A stretch of 64,000 nucleotides of DNA from an uncultured Dysgonomonas sp. (GCF_934668725.1 NZ_CAKUOF010000002.1:124001-188000), one strand, 5' to 3'; shown: positions 54,038 through 61,993, counted from the stretch's first letter. The notes: generated by a model from the sequence alone, not told the origin. Numbers and translations: made by a program.

Positions 54038-54238
54038 TTACTCATATTCGAAAATAGACTCGATAGGTGCGTCAAGTACCCGTGAAAGGTCGATTGCCAA
54101 CTTCAATGATGGGCTATATTTCGAAGCTTCGAGACGGATAATCGTTTCGCGGCGCACTTTCACCTTTTCAGCTAATTCCTCTTGTGTTAATCCCGCTGCT
54201 ATGCGGTACAATTTCAAGTGCGATATATATTCTGCCAT
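54038..54238 (-). CDS. XRE-family regulator, short
   Basis: 66 residues from ATG 54238: a single Cro/CI helix-turn-helix (LKLYRIAAGLTQEELAEKVK, RRETIIRLEASKYSPSLKLA, LDAPIESIFEYE). It follows a four-TM membrane protein gene by ten bases; this pair (DUF-type membrane protein plus short XRE) is common in Firmicutes and Bacteroidota. A palindrome over the promoter (54687-54704) is its likely operator. Confidence 0.92.
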   Translation of the reverse strand: MAEYISHLKLYRIAAGLTQEELAEKVKVRRETIIRLEASKYSPSLKLAIDLSRVLDAPIESIFEYE

Positions 54239-54248
54239 ATTCTGTTCG

Positions 54249-54659
54249 TTATTGTTTCTCGTAATAATAAAAAGAAATAATTGTCGAAACGACAAGTGTT
54301 ACCTCTGCCAGAGCAAATGCTGAAGCAAAAAATAAACGATAAAAGTACGATAAATCAACCTCTTTGTACGCCACAGCATGATAGATATCCAATACACCAA
54401 ATGCCGATGTGATGCAAGCCGATAGGGGTATTACCCATGCTGTTTTGAAGGCAAAGGTTTGGGCTTTTTTGAAATTGAAAATCATGCGTTCGTCTTGCCC
54501 TTCTTTCTTTATCTTATAGTAGAACAAGAAATAGAGAAAATAAACAAACGAAGTGTAAAAAACAATTTTTAGCGGCAAACTTATATCTGCCAATCCTATG
54601 AAACCAAGTACACCCATAAAGGCAACGGCTTGGATTTTGGACAACTCATTTTTTTGCAT
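54249..54659 (-). CDS. Four-TM membrane protein paired with XRE regulator
   Basis: 136 residues, four hydrophobic helices (about 10-28, 30-47, 75-93, 107-128) with a short basic-acidic loop KIKKEGQDERM in the middle, a feature of DUF2178-like proteins. Function unknown. First gene of the pair. Confidence 0.78.
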   Translation of the reverse strand: MQKNELSKIQAVAFMGVLGFIGLADISLPLKIVFYTSFVYFLYFLFYYKIKKEGQDERMIFNFKKAQTFAFKTAWVIPLSACITSAFGVLDIYHAVAYKEVDLSYFYRLFFASAFALAEVTLVVSTIISFYYYEKQ

Positions 54660-54686
54660 ATTCCTTTGTGATTAGAAATTAAAAGA

Positions 54687-54704
54687 TGTGACAAATATAT
54701 CACA
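54687..54704. promoter_or_regulatory. Operator palindrome over -7 element
   Basis: TGTGA-caaatata-TCACA. The spacer holds CAAATATA, which on the minus strand is the -7 element TATATTTG (54692-54699) of the membrane protein/XRE operon. Binding here would block the promoter, so autoregulation by the XRE protein is likely. Confidence 0.6.
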
Positions 54705-54940
54705 TTATTCGAGATAATGATACATTTTTGTAACTTTTTTGCATGCGAAAGAAGGGAGGGGATTTATCACATAAAAATATTTCAAATCTAAAAAACAGAT
54801 CATCTGTTTATTCCGTCTGAATGACAATAGGTTATGTGGATTTAATGTTCGATATTTATTGATAAATCCACTGCGTTATAAATAATTTTTATTCTTTAAA
54901 AATCTTTATCCGGATATGAGTTAAGTATGTTGAACTTCAC

Positions 54941-54948
54941 TATCTTTG
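54941..54948 (+). promoter_or_regulatory. -7 element for lipoprotein gene
   Basis: TATCTTTG, 86 bases before the start at 55035. Confidence 0.5.
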
Positions 54949-55034
54949 TGCCGATTTTGTAAAGCAATATTTTCTGTGAGATTAGTAGGTAATTTTAGGT
55001 TATACAGTAATACATAAACTTGCAAAAGGAAGTT

Positions 55035-55847
55035 ATGAAAACTAAGGTTTTAGTTGTTGCGGTAACGCTTGTACTGGTAGGATGTAAAAATCCGTCGAAT
55101 GATACCCCCAGAGTGGAGAGTTTGCCTGTTGATACTGTAATGGTAGTAGATACGGCTGTACAAGTTATTGAAGAAGAGCAAAACATTCGATTTATAAAAA
55201 AGCATGTCCTTTCGGAGAAAGATCTGTATACCGACTACGATGGCGGCAATCAGCTGGCAGACTTCTTTGTAATTGAGCTTATCGACAAAGATACTTTTCT
55301 CAAAAACAGAGTTTCGGCAGTGGAATATTTTACACTCGATTCTTCATCCATTAAAAAATATAAAGGAGTATTGCGTTTGCCTTGCGGTAATGGAGCCGTA
55401 ACTCTAACCGATAACCTTTCGGATGGCGAGCATCACAAAGAATTCAGCTATGTAGGACAAGTAAAAGCCCTCAATGCTTATCTTATATCGGGAATTTATT
55501 GGGAAGACTGGAACTATTTTATGGTCGACAAAAACGGCGGCCGTACCATACAGACGTTTGCTAACTTTCCGTACCTTTCGGCTGACGAACGCTTCATTGT
55601 GAGCGTAGATGTCGATTCGTTCGAAGGAGCTGCATATATCGACCTGTATGAAGTCAGCAACAAACGTTACATTGACCCGATGATAGGTATGTACATCAAA
55701 AACTGGATTCCGATGGGCAACGACAAAATGTATTGGAGTACCGATAACTATCTTTACATGGCTGTCCTCAGTAATCAGGACTATTGGGCTGCCGAAGGAA
55801 ACTACACAGGACTGGATCAATATATACGTTTGAGACCCGTTGCTTAA
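55035..55847 (+). CDS. Lipoprotein, unknown function
   Basis: 270 residues from ATG 55035. Lipobox in VVAVTLVLVGCKNPS, then a Val/Glu-rich linker. The mature part is beta-rich with many aromatic residues (YLISGIYWEDWNYFMVDKNG, VSVDVDSFEGAAYIDLYEV, YWAAEGNYTGLDQYIRL) as in a beta-propeller or similar. No family recognised. Confidence 0.65.
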   Translation: MKTKVLVVAVTLVLVGCKNPSNDTPRVESLPVDTVMVVDTAVQVIEEEQNIRFIKKHVLSEKDLYTDYDGGNQLADFFVIELIDKDTFLKNRVSAVEYFTLDSSSIKKYKGVLRLPCGNGAVTLTDNLSDGEHHKEFSYVGQVKALNAYLISGIYWEDWNYFMVDKNGGRTIQTFANFPYLSADERFIVSVDVDSFEGAAYIDLYEVSNKRYIDPMIGMYIKNWIPMGNDKMYWSTDNYLYMAVLSNQDYWAAEGNYTGLDQYIRLRPVA

Positions 55848-55966
55848 AAGATGTAGATTTTATACTTTAAATAAAAGAAGGTATTTAATAATTCATTCAA
55901 GGAGCTTAACTGTTTACTCTTGATTTATTTAACAAAATGATAGATAGTTCTGCGAATTAAAAAAAT

Positions 55967-56004
55967 AAAGTGTGCCTAAGGAATTCAAACCTTAGGCACA
56001 CTTT
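55967..56004. terminator. Bidirectional terminator at tape-measure operon end
   Basis: Fifteen-base arms AAAGTGTGCCTAAGG / CCTTAGGCACACTTT between convergent genes. Confidence 0.88.
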
Positions 56005-56032
56005 TTCTATATCATTTAGCCATATCCGCAGG

Positions 56033-57955
56033 CTATGCCCCTGCAATATCTTTAACCTGTGCAATACTGCTTTGCGTATTGGCAATATCTACAACCGATA
56101 CTACGGGTTGAAAGTTGATACGTGAAATGGCTTCCAGAATTTTGTTACTGTCGGGAGCCGTTGTAGAGTCTATTACTTCGAGATTGGTCAACTGTCCGCC
56201 CTGTTCGTACATATGCTTGATGGTGTGCTGTTGCACGGTACTTCCCTGACCGTTACGTGCGAAAAAGGTGGTAAGATCGGCGGGCGACAGCTCTCTGCGT
56301 TGAGTGTTGATATATTCTATCAAGCCCAGATTCTTACGAGTCGATACGCGGTTAACCACAAACTCATCGCCTTCTACTTCGATGTTGCTTCCCTCGATAC
56401 GCATTCCGCCCTGTGAGTGACGCTTGCCCCGAAGCAAACCTCCGTCTTCGAGTTTAGAAAGTTGACGAGCTATAATGCCTGTTTGTATAGCTCCTGCAGC
56501 AGCAGCTATTCCTGCCAAAATCTGCCCGATAATAGGTCCTGCGGCAAGTGCCTTGGTTACAGCTAATGCGGTATTGGCAATACCTTCGATTAATTTTTGT
56601 CCTAAATCTACTTTTTTGAGTAATTTCTCTTTCTTGGCTTTTTCTTCTTCGAGATTTTCTTTTTTCTTTTTCAGCTCTTCTTCCTGATCGGCTAAGGCTT
56701 GATTTGCCTCCATTTGCCGGGCTAGTTGTTCTTGTACAACAATGGCTCGACCGCCCGAAGCTGATGCAGCTTCCTGATTAAGCGATTCTATTTTTTCTTG
56801 GCTTTCCTTATGCTTTACAACAATTTCGGTATATTGGGCGGATGTTTTGGTAATTCGTTCACCTATGTCACTTATCCATTCATTCATAATAGCTTTAAAC
56901 CCATCTTGAATACCGGTCATACCTTGACTTAACTGATCGGTATGCTCTTTGAGTTTGGCTATTGTTTCGGCATTTTGTTTTACCAGAGCGTCGTTGTATG
57001 CTTTTCTCGAGTCGTGTACGACTGATTCGTCTTTTAATATCTGTTCGTTAATGGCATATAGTTTGTTTTTCTTTTCTTCGAGAATAACGGCTTCACCTGT
57101 CGATCCCTTTTCGAATCCTTTTGCCATTTCGTCGTAAGCGTCAGCTATTTTAACGGATTCGGCTTTAGCATCCTCTATGTTTTGAAGCCTGAGTTGTTTA
57201 ATTGCTTCGTAGTTGGCTTTCGATTCTTCTTTTTTTATCGTATTTAAACCTAAAAAATTGCGCTTGCTATGTTCTAATGCCGATGCTTCTAAATTTGCAA
57301 TGCGCTTATTTCGGTCGGTTTGTAGTTTTTCTTCTTGTTTGATATTCTCTTTTTGAATAACTAAATCGTGAAGATTTGCATCTTTTTTGAGATCACTAAG
57401 GTTTTTGAGTTCGGCGATGAGTTCGGCAGCCTTGTCATCACTTTCAATACCTTTAAGAGACTTTTCTACTTCCTTTTTTAATATTCCATTACGAGTATCA
57501 TAGTCATTTAAATACTTTTTCTTTTCTTCATGTATTTCAATCAGCTTTTTTAAGTTGTTGCCATGTAATTGCTGTTGTTTAAGGAAATAATCAGTATATA
57601 TTTTTTTTGACTCTTCGGTATATTTTATATCGCTGCTATATTTGTTTTCAGCAAGTTTTTCGATCTGCTCTATTTGTTTTTTGTATTGTAAAACATAAGT
57701 CTCAGTAATATCGCTAAGCTTTTTAGTTTTAACGCCCAGTTCGGGAACAACTTTAGACATAGCTTTCAACATATAATCGTTTTCTTTTCCAAAACCTTTA
57801 ATAGAATTGGATGCACTCTCAAACATTTTAGCCAGCTTAGAGGAGAACTTTGATGCCATTATATTTTTATCAAAAGTTTCAACATCTTTAATGGTCTCTT
57901 TCAGCTCTTTTCGTCCTCCTATATTTATATCGATTTCATATTTTTTCTTTGCCAT
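56033..57955 (-). CDS. Phage tail tape measure protein
   Basis: 640 residues: long alpha-helical coiled-coil regions (about 20-440, rich in Lys/Glu, with KKLIEIHEEKKKYLNDYDTR and LADQEEELKKKKENLEEEKA), then a hydrophobic Ala/Gly/Ile segment (ALAVTKALAAGPIIGQILAG, about 450-495), and a C-terminal GGLLRGKRHSQGGMRIEGSN motif typical of Bacteroidota tape measure proteins. It sets the tail length; at the usual 1.5 angstrom per residue this is about 96 nm, short for a siphophage. Alone in its operon, with the motif 8 bases before the ATG. Confidence 0.85.
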   Translation of the reverse strand: MAKKKYEIDINIGGRKELKETIKDVETFDKNIMASKFSSKLAKMFESASNSIKGFGKENDYMLKAMSKVVPELGVKTKKLSDITETYVLQYKKQIEQIEKLAENKYSSDIKYTEESKKIYTDYFLKQQQLHGNNLKKLIEIHEEKKKYLNDYDTRNGILKKEVEKSLKGIESDDKAAELIAELKNLSDLKKDANLHDLVIQKENIKQEEKLQTDRNKRIANLEASALEHSKRNFLGLNTIKKEESKANYEAIKQLRLQNIEDAKAESVKIADAYDEMAKGFEKGSTGEAVILEEKKNKLYAINEQILKDESVVHDSRKAYNDALVKQNAETIAKLKEHTDQLSQGMTGIQDGFKAIMNEWISDIGERITKTSAQYTEIVVKHKESQEKIESLNQEAASASGGRAIVVQEQLARQMEANQALADQEEELKKKKENLEEEKAKKEKLLKKVDLGQKLIEGIANTALAVTKALAAGPIIGQILAGIAAAAGAIQTGIIARQLSKLEDGGLLRGKRHSQGGMRIEGSNIEVEGDEFVVNRVSTRKNLGLIEYINTQRRELSPADLTTFFARNGQGSTVQQHTIKHMYEQGGQLTNLEVIDSTTAPDSNKILEAISRINFQPVVSVVDIANTQSSIAQVKDIAGA

Positions 57956-57963
57956 TTTTCTAT

Positions 57964-57976
57964 TATAGATAAAATA
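57964..57976 (-). promoter_or_regulatory. Phage-regulon motif, tape measure operon
   Basis: Reads CTATTTTATCTATA-type sequence (core TTTATCTATA) on the minus strand, 8 bases before the ATG. Confidence 0.75.
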
Positions 57977-57993
57977 GCAATTAAGAAGATTTT

Positions 57994-58281
57994 TTATTTA
58001 TCGTTATTGTATTTAATGTAAACTGGTAATCCCTCTCTAGCGGTTATATATTTACGACCTTCATATTCAAATGGAGTAGATATGTTTAATTCTATGCCTC
58101 CTATATGCGTAATATTCACATCCACAGGGCTAGCCTGTGTAGCAGTAGGTAATGGGGTAGGAGTAGTTGCAGCGGTGTTTGCTTGTACGGTGGATATTAC
58201 ACTTGTGTTTTGAAATATCAATACACCTAAAAATACAGCAATCACAGTAAGAACAGTTTTTGTATACAAGTCAGTTTTCAT
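57994..58281 (-). CDS. Small TM-anchored protein, tandem family copy 1
   Basis: 95 residues. One N-terminal hydrophobic helix (TKTVLTVIAVFLGVLIFQ), a Thr/Pro-rich linker (TTPTPLPTATQASP), then VDVNITHIGGIELN and a C-terminal NNDK. A paralogue of 58687-58932 (identical MKTDxYTKxVLTVIA start and VNITHIxG motif). Such small proteins are common and unnamed in Bacteroidota. It sits just upstream of the tape measure operon but has its own leader. Confidence 0.65.
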   Translation of the reverse strand: MKTDLYTKTVLTVIAVFLGVLIFQNTSVISTVQANTAATTPTPLPTATQASPVDVNITHIGGIELNISTPFEYEGRKYITAREGLPVYIKYNNDK

Positions 58282-58306
58282 AATCAGTGAAAATTAATGG
58301 TTATTA

Positions 58307-58561
58307 TTATTTATCTTGATTTTCTGTAATCTCAAAAGCAGTAGTGGAATTGCTGTAAATATCGCCGTCAGCCAAACTGTCGATATGTAAAGTATTCTTT
58401 TCCCACAATACACTTTCGGTAGTTGTAACAGTAGGATATGTGGGAGGAACATCCGCATTGAATCTTGCGGAATATATGGCTTCCATATTTTTCAGATAAT
58501 TGGCTATGAAGGGTATAGATCTTATAGCAGAGGTGAGTTTCGAAAATAAGCCTGTTTTCAT
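58307..58561 (-). CDS. Small protein, tandem family copy 2 (divergent)
   Basis: 84 residues from ATG 58561, chosen because the MKT start and upstream leader align with the other two copies. It lacks the long hydrophobic helix and the VNITHI motif, but keeps the terminal ENQDK-like end. Middle part: PPTYPTVTTTESVLWEKNTL. Either a diverged paralogue or an unrelated gene captured in the same leader cassette. Confidence 0.55.
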   Translation of the reverse strand: MKTGLFSKLTSAIRSIPFIANYLKNMEAIYSARFNADVPPTYPTVTTTESVLWEKNTLHIDSLADGDIYSNSTTAFEITENQDK

Positions 58562-58640
58562 AATCATGTGTATTAAATGGTTACTATCGCTCGTATACAA
58601 ATATAGACTATTCAGCTTATCGAAGGTTTAATCAGCAGGA
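58562..58640 (-). repeat. Leader repeat of tandem small-gene family, copy 1
   Basis: About 75 bases before the gene at 58561 match those before 58932 (58933-59010): in the coding direction both read GATTAAACCTT, then TCTATA, then AATAGTAACC or GATAGTAACC just before the start. A -7 element TATATTTG is at 58598-58605. Confidence 0.6.
58598..58605 (-). promoter_or_regulatory. -7 element for tandem family copy 2
   Basis: Reads TATATTTG on the minus strand, 37 bases before the ATG at 58561. The matching place before 58932 reads TATAGCTG. Confidence 0.5.
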
Positions 58641-58686
58641 AATAAAAAGTGTTAGTAGTGTGTTGGTAGAGGAAGCGGCAATCGGT

Positions 58687-58932
58687 TTATTTGTCACGGT
58701 TCTTTATCATTTCGACCGGAATTACATAACCGTTGTAATTGTCTTCCAAAGCACAACCGTTGATGTGTGTAATGTTCACATTCAAAGGGTGATTGGCGGA
58801 GGAAGCCGGAACTCGTTGTGCAGAAGGATTTGACCCGGTGTTTAATTTTACTCCAAACACTTTTAGCAGGTTCACGGCAGAGCGTATGGCGATTACGGTA
58901 AGGACAATTTTGGTGTATACATCTGTTTTCAT
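58687..58932 (-). CDS. Small TM-anchored protein, tandem family copy 3
   Basis: 81 residues. MKTDVYTKIVLTVIAIRSAV start with a weaker hydrophobic stretch, LNTGSNPSAQRVPASS linker, then NVNITHINGCALEDN and the terminal NRDK. Clear paralogue of 57994-58281. Function unknown. Confidence 0.65.
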   Translation of the reverse strand: MKTDVYTKIVLTVIAIRSAVNLLKVFGVKLNTGSNPSAQRVPASSANHPLNVNITHINGCALEDNYNGYVIPVEMIKNRDK

Positions 58933-59010
58933 ACGGGGCGATTGTGTTAAAGGTTACTATTGCTGGTTTCAGCTATAGACACGTTGCTTCGGAAAAGGTT
59001 TAATCTTGCT
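58933..59010 (-). repeat. Leader repeat of tandem small-gene family, copy 2
   Basis: Partner of 58562-58640, lying before the gene at 58932. Confidence 0.55.
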
Positions 59011-59021
59011 TGCATAACAAA

Positions 59022-59074
59022 TCGGGAAAAAGAGATTAGCGTTTTCTGTAACGATAAAATTGTCTGAAAATCTT
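59022..59074. repeat. Direct repeat flanking PEGA gene, left copy
   Basis: From TCGGG to GAAAATCTT; the last 33 bases (59042-59074) differ at two places from 59807-59839. Both differences are transitions. Confidence 0.65.
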
Positions 59075-59162
59075 TTTACCAGAGAATGTGTAGGTTATAA
59101 TTTTCTCTCGAAAAAAAACATATGAAAAAATAAAAAAGGGAGATTAGTGGTAAAAAAAATAA

Positions 59163-59170
59163 TACATTTG
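59163..59170 (+). promoter_or_regulatory. -7 element for PEGA gene
   Basis: TACATTTG, 40 bases before the start. Confidence 0.5.
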
Positions 59171-59210
59171 TTTTTTTTTATGAAAATATCAATCATTTAG
59201 ACAATCGACT

Positions 59211-59708
59211 ATGAAAAGAAAACCACTTAAAACATTACCCTTGGTTTTGGCTACTTCTATTTTATTGGCAAGCTGTTCGAGTACAACCATGATTACTTCT
59301 TCACCCAGTGGAGCGAAAGTATTTTTGAATGGTGAGGCTGTAGGAACAACTCCTTACAAGTACAGTGATACTAAAATTGTAGGGGCAACTACAACTGTTA
59401 AACTCGAGAAAGAAGGCTACGAGACACTTAATACAAGTTTTTCGAGAAGCGAAAAGGCCGATGTCGGTGCAATTATCGCAGGATGTTTTGTGTTAGTTCC
59501 TTTCTTGTGGACTATGAAATATAATCCCGAACACAATTATGAACTGCCTCCATTGGCTGGGACAAAAGTGGAGGAAGCGAAAAAAAATAGTGGTTCTGCA
59601 ATCAAAAGTAAATCGGAAGAATTGAGAAGCTTAAAGCAACTTTTGGATGATAAGGTGATTACTACAGAAGAGTACGAAAAAGAGAAAAAGAAAATTTTAG
59701 ATAACTAA
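59211..59708 (+). CDS. PEGA-domain lipoprotein with SHOCT-like tail
   Basis: 165 residues. Lipobox in LATSILLASCSS. Then a PEGA domain (MITSSPSGAKVFLNGEAVGT, TVKLEKEGYETLN), a hydrophobic segment (VGAIIAGCFVLVPFLW), and a C-terminal SHOCT-like helix pair (ELRSLKQLLDDKVITTEEYE). PEGA domains are thought to bind cell wall or other surface carbohydrate. The gene is enclosed by two copies of a 52-base direct repeat. Confidence 0.82.
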   Translation: MKRKPLKTLPLVLATSILLASCSSTTMITSSPSGAKVFLNGEAVGTTPYKYSDTKIVGATTTVKLEKEGYETLNTSFSRSEKADVGAIIAGCFVLVPFLWTMKYNPEHNYELPPLAGTKVEEAKKNSGSAIKSKSEELRSLKQLLDDKVITTEEYEKEKKKILDN

Positions 59709-59734
59709 TTTTTTTTTCGGTTTAAAACCAACTG

Positions 59735-59775
59735 ACGTCTTGCTTTGTTTTCGAAGCGGGACGTTTGTTTTTTTG
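59735..59775 (+). terminator. Rho-independent terminator of PEGA gene
   Basis: Eleven-base arms ACGTCTTGCTT / AAGCGGGACGT (two G-U pairs) then TTTGTTTTTTT. Confidence 0.75.
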
Positions 59776-59787
59776 AGGGTTTCGATT

Positions 59788-59839
59788 TCGGGTAAATTGG
59801 TCAGCATTTTCCGTAACGATAAAATTGTTTGAAAATCTT
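59788..59839. repeat. Direct repeat flanking PEGA gene, right copy
   Basis: Partner of 59022-59074, about 765 bases away, same orientation. Confidence 0.65.
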
Positions 59840-60091
59840 CCACCGGGGGACTATAGGGGGAAGTATTATTTCTTCTTCTTTCTTTTCTTTCTTAAAGTTT
59901 GGGTTGTCGGTGGGTTACCTTTCGGTTATTCACCGGGTTCGATACTGAGTTATTATCCTTTATAAATGTTTAATTCTTAAGCTTCTGTTTGGGTTGTCAA
60001 TTGGGTTATTTGGTGAGTTACGGTAATTTTTCGCTGTTAGAATTTATATTTTATGTAGGACGTAACAAAGGCAAAGTGAATGTATAGTAAT

Positions 60092-60223
60092 TCACCCCGA
60101 CCAAAATACAGTTTCGAATAAAAAAATAAAAAGCAGACCAACGATATACTCAATTTTGCCCGGTTTCACCAAATGCAGCTCTTCTTGGGCTGCCTTAGAA
60201 CTCCGGAAGTATCCGTGCTTCAA
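60092..60223 (-). CDS. Possible small membrane protein (TTG start) or structured RNA
   Basis: 43 codons from a TTG at 60223: basic-acidic helix (KAAQEELHLVKPGKIEY) followed by one strongly hydrophobic helix (IVGLLFIFLFETVFWSG). The codon-like GC rise over the first half supports coding. Against it: no ATG, and the same DNA has a closing pair GCAGAC / GTCTGC (60133, 60231) and an inner hairpin GCAGC / GCTGC (60175, 60189) followed on the minus strand by a long T run, as in a small RNA. I cannot decide between the two. Confidence 0.25.
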   Translation of the reverse strand: MKHGYFRSSKAAQEELHLVKPGKIEYIVGLLFIFLFETVFWSG

Positions 60224-60243
60224 AAAATTTGTCTGCCCGATGA

Positions 60244-60276
60244 AAAGATAAAAAACGGTTTCTCTTTTTTATCTTT
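60244..60276 (-). terminator. AT-rich hairpin after ACP phosphodiesterase-like gene
   Basis: Twelve-base arms AAAGATAAAAAA / TTTTTTATCTTT, 23 bases beyond the stop at 60299. Confidence 0.55.
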
Positions 60277-60298
60277 AGAATAGTTCGAGTGGGGTAGG

Positions 60299-60874
60299 TT
60301 AGCGTTCGTTTTCGACAAAGAGTTTTAGTTCGGGAAAAAATTCTCTGTAACCATCCTGAAGCTGTTGGTAATTTTGCTCAAAATCCGAATAAATATCAGC
60401 ACTGTTCTGTAAAAATTTAGCCCGATGGGTAAGACGTTCGAAGCTTCGTTGCATCATCCATTTGTAACGATAATTGTATAACCAGTTTTCTTTTTTCATA
60501 TACGAAAACAATCGGCGGAATATGTCGGGAGTATGGTTTATATTCTCATTTATTTGAAGATAGCACCATGTGCTGAACTGTTGCCAGCCTTCGGGCGGTT
60601 CGTGCAGAGAATCTATTGCCAGAAAATGATCGAAAGTAACATCAAGAAAAACTCCGTTGTATCTGCCTGCCGATGAGGTGTATAATTTTTGTACTTCTTT
60701 GATGAGCGGATGGTTGTCGGTATACTCATCTATTTTACGATGCAAGGCGATACCTTTTTGTATATTTTCTGAAAAATCGTATCTCTGTTTTCCCTTTACA
60801 CAGTCGGCAATAAGGTTGCCTATGAGTATCTCGGGATCATTGAACGATAAATATGCATGTGCCAGATAATTCAT
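60299..60874 (-). CDS. Acyl carrier protein phosphodiesterase-like (DUF479)
   Basis: 191 residues from ATG 60874, where MNYLAHAYLSFNDPEILIGN begins, the exact start usual for the family; the longer frame (60907) is rejected. HD-type metal residues are in LHRKIDEYTDNHP and GVFLDVTFDHFLA. AcpH enzymes remove phosphopantetheine from holo-ACP; activity of Bacteroidota members is not verified by me. Confidence 0.92.
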   Translation of the reverse strand: MNYLAHAYLSFNDPEILIGNLIADCVKGKQRYDFSENIQKGIALHRKIDEYTDNHPLIKEVQKLYTSSAGRYNGVFLDVTFDHFLAIDSLHEPPEGWQQFSTWCYLQINENINHTPDIFRRLFSYMKKENWLYNYRYKWMMQRSFERLTHRAKFLQNSADIYSDFEQNYQQLQDGYREFFPELKLFVENER

Positions 60875-60948
60875 AAAAGTGTTTTTTATAAGAGAACATA
60901 TTTTCAAATTATAAGTTCCGATTATTATGATATAAAAGGATTAAAACC

Positions 60949-61914
60949 TTATTGTTTAAGAAAGTCATCAACCATGCTTATCCATTCTTCTTTGTATTTT
61001 ATCGTATAATCTTCGTGAATAGCTTCGGGAAATATTTGTAACGTTTTATTTTGGCTACCAATATTAGTGAAGATACGAATTGACTCTTCCTGTGGAATAC
61101 GGGGATCTTGTCCTCCATACATCATTAATATAGGTGTTTTTATTTTTTTTACATATTCTTCGGGATTCATCTCAAAGGCGTCGAATCCACCGAGTGTACC
61201 ACCCCAGAAAGTCATCAATACTGATGTCAATTTACTGATTACGGGAATCGTTCCCATACGTATGCTGACGGCATCAAGCATTCTTCCATAAGGAGCTTCG
61301 ATTATGATATTGTCAACAGGCAGATTGTAATCGTGCTGAGCTTTAATTATGGCAGCTGCTCCCATAGAGAATCCTACGAGTATAACATGTTTTTGGTTCA
61401 GTTTGGTCACAACATATTCGTATGTCTGTTTTACATTGAGGGCTTCGAGGTAACCGAGAGATGTTTGATTTCCGTATGAATTACCGGAACCCATAAAGTC
61501 GGGGAGCAATACATCATATCCCATATCGAGAAGTATATATGCCTGATTGAGCATCGACGATTTTTCGGCACCATATCCGTGAAAGAGTATAGCCATTCCT
61601 TTCGAAGCAGAATCGGTACGTATCACCCAGGCTTCTAATGAATTTTTGTCATTAGCAGCTATAGATACTGTTTCAAAAGGACGATCGGGGGTTGTCTTGG
61701 TCATGGGACGTGGCAAATCTATACCGAATATAATCGCTTTAATTGCATTTCCTGCAGTGAATTCGACATTGGCTTTTTCGGTATCGGAATTTACAATAAA
61801 ATGAGTCATACTATATGCTTGAATTGCAGCAAATACATTCAGTAAAATAAACAATGCAATAGCTAGGTACAGTAATGAGCGTAAACTTTTTTTTGATCCT
61901 TTAATCTGCGACAT
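60949..61914 (-). CDS. Alpha/beta hydrolase, membrane-anchored
   Basis: 321 residues. One N-terminal membrane helix (LLYLAIALFILLNVFAAIQA) anchors a catalytic domain in the periplasm. Catalytic triad: Ser183 in LVGFSMGAAA, Asp in MYGGQDPRIP, His in AIHEDY; oxyanion loop LFHGYGAEKSS. Looks like a serine aminopeptidase S33/BAAT-like esterase. Substrate unknown. Divergent from a phage completion operon. Confidence 0.87.
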   Translation of the reverse strand: MSQIKGSKKSLRSLLYLAIALFILLNVFAAIQAYSMTHFIVNSDTEKANVEFTAGNAIKAIIFGIDLPRPMTKTTPDRPFETVSIAANDKNSLEAWVIRTDSASKGMAILFHGYGAEKSSMLNQAYILLDMGYDVLLPDFMGSGNSYGNQTSLGYLEALNVKQTYEYVVTKLNQKHVILVGFSMGAAAIIKAQHDYNLPVDNIIIEAPYGRMLDAVSIRMGTIPVISKLTSVLMTFWGGTLGGFDAFEMNPEEYVKKIKTPILMMYGGQDPRIPQEESIRIFTNIGSQNKTLQIFPEAIHEDYTIKYKEEWISMVDDFLKQ

Positions 61915-61965
61915 GTAAGATGCTTTTACCTTTTCTTTGTCGCTAAAGATAATGAATATCCGTCA

Positions 61966-61978
61966 GATTTATCTATAC
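61966..61978 (+). promoter_or_regulatory. Phage-regulon motif, completion operon
   Basis: Reads GATTTATCTATAC on the plus strand, 15 bases before ATG 61994. It is the only one of the six on this strand and it decides the start codon. Confidence 0.75.
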
Positions 61979-61993
61979 CATAAAACGAGTGAT

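Larger units (their letters stand above)
54660..55034. other. Intergenic region with two promoters
   Basis: Contains the operator-promoter of the membrane protein/XRE pair (54687-54704) and TATCTTTG (54941-54948) for the lipoprotein at 55035. I see nothing else. Confidence 0.45.
59709..60298. other. Gene-poor region with repeat, terminator and possible small ORF/RNA
   Basis: Holds the PEGA terminator (59735-59775), the right copy of the direct repeat (59788-59839), two GGGTTGTC...GGGTTA phrases (near 59899 and 59991), a possible 43-codon minus frame (60092-60223) and an AT hairpin (60244-60276). Confidence 0.5.
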
